Shown: positions 57,917-64,000 of the stretch, in pieces
How positions within the stretch are numbered: the first letter of the stretch is position 1
Layout of the letters: every line of letters starts with the position of its first letter
From: Dendronephthya gigantea
Taxonomy: Eukaryota; Cnidaria; Anthozoa; Malacalcyonacea; Nephtheidae
Length of the DNA: 64,000 bases
Assembly: GCF_004324835.1 (NCBI RefSeq)
Contig: NW_021163049.1
Span: 1,231,501 to 1,295,500, forward strand
Direction of reading: 5' to 3'
The notes under the pieces: model-generated
Told to the model about the DNA's origin: nothing
Databases searched by the model: none
The model's input: the letters and a program-made list of their open reading frames with translations, nothing else
Program-made: the position numbers and the translations under genes

Positions 57917-58180
57917 TTGGACTGCTGCTACGCTCGCTCTCTTCAGGCTCGCTCGCTCTGCAGCAATAAAGATATATTAGAATTTTTAAATTCTTACAAG
58001 TGCTTTTGTCTTGCAAATGCAGAGAACATCAGTGAAATTCTTTTTCAGCTTGTTCACCAAGAAATTGTTCAAAGACCAAAATACATACCTGCATGTTGGT
58101 CGACAATGCTACAATGTTTAACAGTATTTGACCCTTTTAAGTCAGTTGAAGATTTCAGAATGATGAATGAGGAAAAAACC
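57917..58180 (+). pseudogene. Unassigned fragment, possibly from a HECT-associated protein
   Basis: The open stretch NKDILEFLNSYKCFCLANAE then HQEIVQRPKYIPACWSTMLQ and FDPFKSVEDFRMMNEEK is consistent with the helical region before HECT domains in the G2E3-like family. Weak. It is cut at 58181, where the Helitron-derived duplication begins on the other strand. Confidence 0.33.
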
Positions 58181-59255
58181 GTAATTATGCTATCAATATA
58201 AGCAACAACATCTTCATCTTTATTAACACCAAACACAGGTGCATTTTCAAGCGATATCAACATATGAATATGAGGTGATGCTCGGTGCTAGTATTCAACT
58301 CTATAAAACCAATCTTAAATTTTTCCTATTGGAGCAAGTTCATTTTAGGGTCCAAGTGAACTGTTATATGAAATGTTAGTAAACTAAATCCATTTTAACT
58401 AATAGCAATAGCAGGTTTAAAACACGTAAAGTGAGCGTTAACTTGCTGGGGCTGTACATGAATTAATACCTGTGAGCGAGAACACTGTCAATCACGTCAA
58501 TATGTAGGTCAATATATGCTATATCAAGTTCTAACTTTTATCTCTAATTTGTTTTAAAATAGGCTGGTTTATATTATGATTTCGCGAGTAAATTTGCTAT
58601 AAAGAAAAAAGATTTATAAATGTTCAATTGCCCAAAGGATTTGTAGATTGCACTTGGCAAAAACGAATCATCTGAAAATAGCCATTTTACAGTGTCATGA
58701 ATACCAATTCCCCCAGTGATGGATGGACCCACTGAGGATAGACCCGGGAGCGTTTTTCCTGCTGTCAAGGGTAAAGGAGAGAACGTTGTCTTGCGAGTTA
58801 CAGCTCGTTGAAGTCAAAGTCTTTAGAAGCAGCTAGTTTTAAAAATATTTTAACATACGAATCACAACAGGAATATTAACAATAATAGTAATATATTATT
58901 AGGTAGAATTTTGCGCGCATATATATATAGCGACATTTTCCCCGCAACAAAGTTGAAAGTATTGTACTTTTCAGTTTCCGCGCAAAAAACATTGTTTGGG
59001 CGCAAAATTCCGCCTAGCGAAATACAGGCCCAGAGCAGTAACAAAATGAAACATTTTTTGGTAACATGGATATTTGTTTTTGAAATATGCTATTTGTCTT
59101 TGTTGTAAGAGTCCATGTAAATGTTTGGCTTCATGTGAAGAGTAACAAAACATCACTTAATACTTTGAACTTTGAACGCGCTCGAGAGAAGAGGTGTAAT
59201 CAGAAACCACGTGAAGATCCGGTAAAAGCACTAAATATCAAAAACATTTAGCTCA
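58181..59255 (-). repeat. 1.08-kb direct duplication, copy 2 (Helitron 5' part, truncated)
   Basis: Second copy of 56182-57260. Its reverse-strand frame starts MLISLENAPVFGVNKDEDVV like copy 1, then leaves the Helitron sequence after SIIT. Its right end abuts the SWIM-YqaJ gene. Confidence 0.9.
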
Positions 59256-60406
59256 AATTCTTCGTGGTATTCCCCCATTTACACATGCATTATTGCTTGA
59301 ACATGTGATAACTGACCACTCAAGTAAACTTGGAAAACCACCGAATGCTCACAAGCATAAAAAGTACGGCTATTAAATATAAGATGGTTACCCAAGTTAA
59401 AGTCAAACCTAGGCCAGGAAAAGTTTTTCCTCTTTAAAAGTGTTGTGCATGCCTCTGAAAAAAGCACACTATGCTGTATATGTTCACCTAGGCCAAGACA
59501 CTGGTAAATTATCCCATGCAAGTTGTACTTGTACAGCAGGAAAAGGTGGCTGCTGTAAACATGTAGCTGCCCTATTGTTCCAAATTTTGGACTATATTCA
59601 ACTTGAATTACCTAAAGTCTTAGATGACTTAACATGTACACAACTTTTACAACAGTGGCATGTGCCTAATACTAGTGAGAAACTTGACAGTGCAGTGCTT
59701 TTTGACCAAGTAAAAATTAGCAAAGCAACTTCCAAGACAGAGAAGCATTATGTTGCAGAATACAACAACCCAGCACCTGTTTTTGCTAAGCATGTAAATG
59801 TGAAAGATTTAAAAAAACTAGAAGATGGTTTGAAAACTGTTGGCACTGTGATTATTTGCAGGGCCTTTTAGCATCTAATAATTGTGAACCATTCCACTAT
59901 CAGGAATTTGTTGAGGAATTACCTTCTAAAAAGGCATTTAATGATGCAGACCTATTGGAAATCAAATGTACAATGTTGAAATTTGAAAATCTATACTGGA
60001 ACAAATTACTGTTCCTGACTTTACAGAAGTGTGCAAATATTTACCTTCTCAGGAGTATATGCCATATACTAAAAGCACTCTTTATACAACCAAAGAAAAA
60101 ATGGTTGATATTGAATGCACTACAAGAGGTCAATCCCAATGTAAACTATGGTTTAATGAACAATAAGGTCGTCTAACTGCCTCACATTTTGGTACTGTAA
60201 TGAAACGAAGAGAGAATGTATTCCCTACTTCACTTCTTAGCAGGGGTGGATCTAGATATTTTGTGACTAGTTTCCATCGCGCACTAAATCGAGCGCCGGT
60301 AGGCGCGAGCCCCCCTTAGGGGGGTCCGGGGGCATGTCCCCCCGGAAAATTTTGATTTCCAGAACCTCTGAAACGCGATTCTGGGCATTTTTCAAACAGT
60401 TTTTTA

Positions 60407-60721
60407 TTAAAATATGAAAGTTCCATTAGGCCAAAAAATTGCTAAAATAAGCTGGTTTTCATTGAAAAACAGCATGTGTGATGGTTTTGAATTTTTGGAA
60501 GTCAACCCACCAATTGAAGCTAGCAACTGCAGAAAACACAAGAGATAATCGATCTTAGGTTTATATTCTTTCAAGGCATTTGCGGTTCCTAAACGGAACC
60601 TTGAAGAAATTAGGTTTACATCATTCTTCTTCAGTTCTTCTTCTGTTATCTTCACATCAGCCATGAGGAATGTTGGGTTAACAATGGCACTGGCAATGTA
60701 GTATGCTATGAACTGGAACAC
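60407..60721 (-). CDS. Small ORF inside the hAT element, unknown
   Basis: 104 codons with no recognised domain: KITEEELKKNDVNLISSRFR, then LGTANALKEYKPKIDYLLC. It may be a short second reading frame of the element or chance. Weak support. Confidence 0.22.
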   Translation of the reverse strand: MFQFIAYYIASAIVNPTFLMADVKITEEELKKNDVNLISSRFRLGTANALKEYKPKIDYLLCFLQLLASIGGLTSKNSKPSHMLFFNENQLILAIFWPNGTFIF

Positions 60722-61117
60722 AACTACAATGTTCTTTTCAGGTTATATAACAGGATATCATTGGATGACCAGATTCTTTACTCGTATGAATCATATGCTG
60801 TTCACCATTGTGAGCAAGGAACATTTCAAAAACGTTTTAAGATGTGTGCTTCTTCTGCAAATCTTGTTGTTAATAATGGTATTTATTATATATGTTAGTA
60901 TGTCACAGCAAACCACCATCTCAAAAGAAGGGACCTCAAGAAGGAGGCAAGGAAGACAAGAAATTGGGATTTGGAAAAAATCATACTAACTCTTCTAACG
61001 AAGGCCCTCAGGTTGAAAGGTCGGGCAGTTGTTATACCACATTTGATGCTAAGCTGTTTTATCAATAATACAATTTCATGCACATCTATATACAGAAACA
61101 AACACAAAAATGATGAA

Positions 61118-63037
61118 TTAGTCATCACTACATAAAATGTGCACCATCCTCATTCTTCTTGGATGAAGGGAAGCAAACATATCAACGATCTTGTCATAAT
61201 CTAGGGAAATTGCCTTATGTGCATGCATTAAGGTCAAACCATTTAATCTCTCCTGACCTGTGGTGTTCCTTAAATAGTTCTTAAGAAGTCTAAGAGATGA
61301 AATAGACCTCTCGCAGCTACAAGAGGTGACAGGAATAGTTGCCAATAATTTTAAAATAGTAAAAATATTTGGAAAAGCTAGAGGGTCTACAGCTGTTAGA
61401 GTTTTAGATACCCTATCAGGAAGATTGTTAATACCAACTTCTGCAACCTTCTCTTCCCACCTTCTTTGCCATAAAGTTAATTCTGCAGGCAAGCCAATAA
61501 CATTTGGAATATCGGTTGAATAATAATTACAGAATTCTGTAACAGAATTTCTCCAGGTAGATGGGTTTGCCAACATAATAGTAGGCACTATAGAAAACCC
61601 ACTATAACATGTATAGGCTTCAGGAGGGAACCTAGTTTCAAGTTGATTCAATGCATGATCAAGAAAAACAACAGTAAGATTTACTCTATAATGCCCTTCA
61701 ACAGAATCTGATGGATTATTATTTCTATGTGCTTGTACTGGAATAATTCTGGGCTTACAGGGGTCAAGCCCAATTGTAGCTGCAAGTTCCACTGCCTCCA
61801 AATAGAGTTTATTGTGTTCTCTATTAATGTTGGACCTCAAGTCTTGAAGAGCTCTCTTCAAAGATGAAATTTCTGAATGAGCCTTCAAAAGGTCCATTTC
61901 TTTCCTTTGCAGTTTTACAGTTGCAGGTCTAGTTAGGTCTAGTATATACCTAACTATGACTAAAGTAACTACAAATTCAAAAGTTATACTATGCAGCATC
62001 TTTATAGCAGCTGCCTTGCTCTTTTGATTCCAGTCACCAGAATCAGGTTCTTCATCCCCCCCTTTCCTATTGTGAGCAATATCTTCTATTGTACATACAA
62101 CTGGGAGAAGAAGCTCAACAATTCTATCCAAGCCATCCAGGCGAGCAATCCACCTGGTTTCACAAACATTAATTAAAATTTCATGCTTGGAAGAGGGCAA
62201 CAATGACTTAACCTTCTCCTTTAAATGCTGTTGCCATTTAGGAGAACCAGAGAAGAAAGAAGAAAGGCTCCTTACAATAGACATCATGTCTTTAACTAAA
62301 TAATTGGAGCAAGTGTCAGCAACACAGAGATTGAGGCGGTGGTTCATGCAGTGAACATACAATGCTTTCCTAAACTGACCTTGGATAAGTGTAGAAACAC
62401 CATTGTACTTTCCTGCCGTATTGCCAGCACCATCATAAGACTGCCCTCTGCAGTTGGCCATTGACAAACCAAGGTCAGCTACAGCCTTCAGGATCATGTT
62501 CTTCAATGCCACTCCACTGGTTCCAGCTTCACAATGGTAGAAGCCAACAAACTCCTCTCGAATCTGTTGAGTTGAGTCAACAAATCGTAGCACTAAAGAG
62601 AGCTGCTCTTTGTTGGAGATATCAGCTGCCTCGTCTGCCACCACTGAAAACAGCTTGCTTTCTACAATTTCTGCTGAGATCTTTGAAGTTATGTAGCTGC
62701 CAACAGTGTTAATGATCTTGTTCTGTATCGTTTTCGAACGGTAGGTAGCATTTCGAGGGGCATTCTCAAAGTGTTCTTGTAGCGTCTTGTCTCCACTGTC
62801 AACACGAAACGCCAGCAAAGCTTGGAAGTTACCCTGAAGAGTTTCGTCGTCGGGATTGTCATCTCTTGCACCTCGCAATGCCACGGCATTATGACCACAA
62901 AAGACGACGGTCTTAATAATAGACCTCATCTTCTCACGATTTTTTTGGATCTGCTGTTGAGCTATCTGGTTTAACTGTTCATCAATCCCAACAGTGCGTC
63001 GTGCCATCATGTCCATAAAGTTTGCCATAGCCACCAC
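61118..63037 (-). CDS. hAT transposase (DUF4371 / ZMYM1-like type)
   Basis: An open frame of 639 codons. The N-terminal part has MDMMARRTVGIDEQLNQIAQ and TVVFCGHNAVALRGARDDN. The RNase H core starts with FSVVADEAADISNKEQLSLV (first Asp), followed by GQSYDGAGNTAGKYNGV and CMNHRLNLCVADTC. The usual insertion comes next, and the C-terminal hAT dimerisation region has FTILKLLATIPVTSCSCERS and RSISSLRLLKNYLRNTTGQE, with the catalytic Glu in CERS. Reading upstream without ATG gives TFWTTAVTRLQNHSSGKWET, so the true start lies further up and a TTF-type zinc finger would be expected there; I cannot see it. No stop in the catalytic part. Likely intact or recently active. Confidence 0.9.
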   Translation of the reverse strand: MVAMANFMDMMARRTVGIDEQLNQIAQQQIQKNREKMRSIIKTVVFCGHNAVALRGARDDNPDDETLQGNFQALLAFRVDSGDKTLQEHFENAPRNATYRSKTIQNKIINTVGSYITSKISAEIVESKLFSVVADEAADISNKEQLSLVLRFVDSTQQIREEFVGFYHCEAGTSGVALKNMILKAVADLGLSMANCRGQSYDGAGNTAGKYNGVSTLIQGQFRKALYVHCMNHRLNLCVADTCSNYLVKDMMSIVRSLSSFFSGSPKWQQHLKEKVKSLLPSSKHEILINVCETRWIARLDGLDRIVELLLPVVCTIEDIAHNRKGGDEEPDSGDWNQKSKAAAIKMLHSITFEFVVTLVIVRYILDLTRPATVKLQRKEMDLLKAHSEISSLKRALQDLRSNINREHNKLYLEAVELAATIGLDPCKPRIIPVQAHRNNNPSDSVEGHYRVNLTVVFLDHALNQLETRFPPEAYTCYSGFSIVPTIMLANPSTWRNSVTEFCNYYSTDIPNVIGLPAELTLWQRRWEEKVAEVGINNLPDRVSKTLTAVDPLAFPNIFTILKLLATIPVTSCSCERSISSLRLLKNYLRNTTGQERLNGLTLMHAHKAISLDYDKIVDMFASLHPRRMRMVHILCSDD

Positions 63038-63600
63038 ACAGAAGTTGTGTGTTTCCCACTTTCCGGACGAGTGATTTTGGAGACGCGTTACAGCCGTTGT
63101 CCAGAAGGTTAGCGGCGATTTTCCGTTTCCTTGGGTGTGTGGTGCAGTAAAAATATTGTATGTAAAGGGGATTTCGCAAGGTTATTATACAGAAATATGG
63201 TTGTAAATTCACACGTTTGGCAACATTTGACTAGTTTCCAGAAACTAGTGGCACTAGTCTAGATCCACCCCTGCTTCTTAGCAAAATCATCTTACCAGCA
63301 AGTAATGTTACTAAGCCCCCAGACGCCTGTCAGTGGGGCAACAGTAATGAGCAGACAGCCATTCAAATATATTTAGAGCAAAAGAATTTAAGACCTGATG
63401 ATGAGTGCATGTGTTCAGTGTGGGTTATTTGTTAACACTGAAGCCCCATGGCTTGGTGCAAGCCCAAACTGTTTGCTACATGATCATGTAGAGCCATCAT
63501 CATTTGGGATAGGAGAAGTGAAATAACCGTTTTCAAAAAAAGAAATGGTTGACCCATCATTCTATTTACATGTACTTAATGAAAAACCACAACTTAAGAG

Positions 63601-64000
63601 AAACCATCATCATTTTTGACTCACGGATGTTGCGTAGCAATATCTGTGAGTCATTGTGGTTACTTGAGTGTGGGGCAGTTGAACAATGGGAAACAACCAG
63701 CCTGCTTTGCGCGCACAGTTTGCCTGCGTTCGGGTCTTTCAGAACCGGAAATCAGGCTGGACTGTTGTACCATGCGGTCTTTCAATTGCTCTTACAATTG
63801 CAAGGACATATGCTGAAAAGGTGAGTGATTTTTTTAGTTGACTTAATTGTTATCTCTTTTGCTGCTTGACCCATCGGATCTGCTGTTAAACACACTGATA
63901 TACCTTTTGGCTGAAGTGTTGCCAATATTTTGGTCAATACACAAACATACACACAATATTTCTGGTGCCTTACAAGCGCCTCTGTTTTCAATACCGTTTT
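63601..64000. other. No gene recognised
   Basis: Begins after the last recognisable YqaJ-gene codons. A short GACTCACGGATG/ATCTGTGAGTC inverted pair lies at 63618-63654. The rest shows no feature I can support. Confidence 0.4.

Larger units (their letters stand above)
60241..63273 (-). mobile_element. hAT DNA transposon, complete ends
   Basis: A 3033-bp element with tips CAGGGGTGGATCTAGA and the inverted TCTAGATCCACCCCTG, flanked by the 8-bp duplication CTTCTTAG (60233-60240 and 63274-63281). One long transposase ORF lies on the reverse strand. A GC-rich stem near the left end (60310-60345, CCCCCCTTAGGGGGG and GGGGGCATGTCCCCCC) is of the kind seen in other hAT elements. It sits within the YqaJ coding sequence. 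Confidence 0.94.
59256..63600 (+). pseudogene. SWIM-YqaJ gene, split by a hAT element
   Basis: The forward pieces start ILRGIPPFTHALLLEHVIT at 59260. A SWIM finger follows, SCTCTAGKGGCCKHVAALLF (59520-59580), then LDDLTCTQLLQQWHVPNT. The YqaJ nuclease start reads IECTTRGQSQCKLWFNE and GRLTASHFGTVMKRRENVF (60110-60220). The hAT element (60241-63273) sits here. After it the same frame continues: KIILPASNVTKPPDACQWGN, NEQTAIQIYLEQKNL, then NTEAPWLGASPNCLLHDHVE with GIGEVK (63430-63520), the nuclease active-site region, where the usual SPDG reads SPNC. The last recognisable part is DPSFYLHVLNEKPQLKRN (63550-63600). Several other frame changes and a missing N-terminus. It is a cousin of the ISL2EU accessory gene at 34148-36257. 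Confidence 0.78.

Noticed and set aside
60300-60350. GC-rich stem as a structured RNA
   Set aside because: Such G/C runs are common subterminal structures in hAT elements, and no independent RNA evidence is visible.

Overview
The window looks like a stretch of nuclear DNA from an invertebrate animal that is packed with transposable elements. It is AT-rich. Several genes have GT-AG introns and AATAAA signals, and the element mix (DIRS, BEL/Pao, CR1-type LINE, Penelope, Helitron, Crypton-like, hAT, Tc1/mariner, ISL2EU, THAP/DDE elements) is one I associate with cnidarians and some other marine invertebrates. A cnidarian is my best guess (about 0.5); nothing in the window proves it. I see no bacterial operons, rRNA, tRNA or CRISPR. 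Almost every protein-coding segment belongs to a mobile element or to a multi-copy element-associated gene family, and most are decayed. The best-preserved coding units are the DDE transposase at 32447-33985, the hAT transposase at 61118-63037, the spliced gene at 5247-7854 and a 147-codon ORF at 8752-9195.

Layout. 0-4.7 kb: relics of a HECT-associated protein and of a DDE-like protein with a CxxC insert, plus a 250-bp direct repeat. 4760-9291: a two-gene DNA transposon with CAC...GTG ends and a likely ATA target duplication, which I cannot place in a named superfamily. 9295-13909: a nearly whole DIRS retroelement starting right after that duplication. 14.0-18.8 kb: a row of short, related serine-rich exons, interrupted by a Tc1/IS630-like relic and by decayed reverse-strand ORFs. 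19.5-23.2 kb: a decayed NHL-repeat gene carrying a 618-bp TA-flanked MITE. 24.4-27.1 kb: a BEL/Pao fossil. 27.4-31.6 kb: a MITE with GCGCCGC repeats, a Penelope fragment with a GIY-YIG domain, and a CR1-like LINE. 32.0-36.9 kb: a DUF6589 gene split by a complete ISL2EU transposon. 37.3-38.5 kb: a Ulp1-protease/PHD relic. 39.4-43.1 kb: exons of a CARF-like/SWIM gene with another element-type gene between them. 43.4-44.7 kb: a Crypton-like recombinase tail facing a RecQ helicase tail. 45.1-49.4 kb: a second BEL/Pao fossil with a small LTR element inside it. 49.6-51.2 kb: a THAP/DDE relic. 51.7-52.3 kb: a large inverted repeat. 52.4-52.9 kb: an integrase-core relic. 53.6-59.3 kb: a Helitron relic, HECT-gene pieces and a 1.08-kb direct duplication. 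59.3-63.5 kb: a SWIM-YqaJ gene split by a complete hAT element with an 8-bp target duplication.

The genes form no host pathway. They are independent mobilisation modules: transposases, recombinases, helicases and nucleases, together with SAP, SWIM, THAP, PHD, Ulp1 and YqaJ accessory domains. The order of events can be read from the nesting. ISL2EU, hAT, the MITE at 21.2 kb and the small LTR element each sit inside an older gene or element with a clean target duplication. The strongest candidates for a poorly described system are the 4.5-kb two-gene transposon at 4760-9291 and the tandem exon array at 14.0-18.8 kb.
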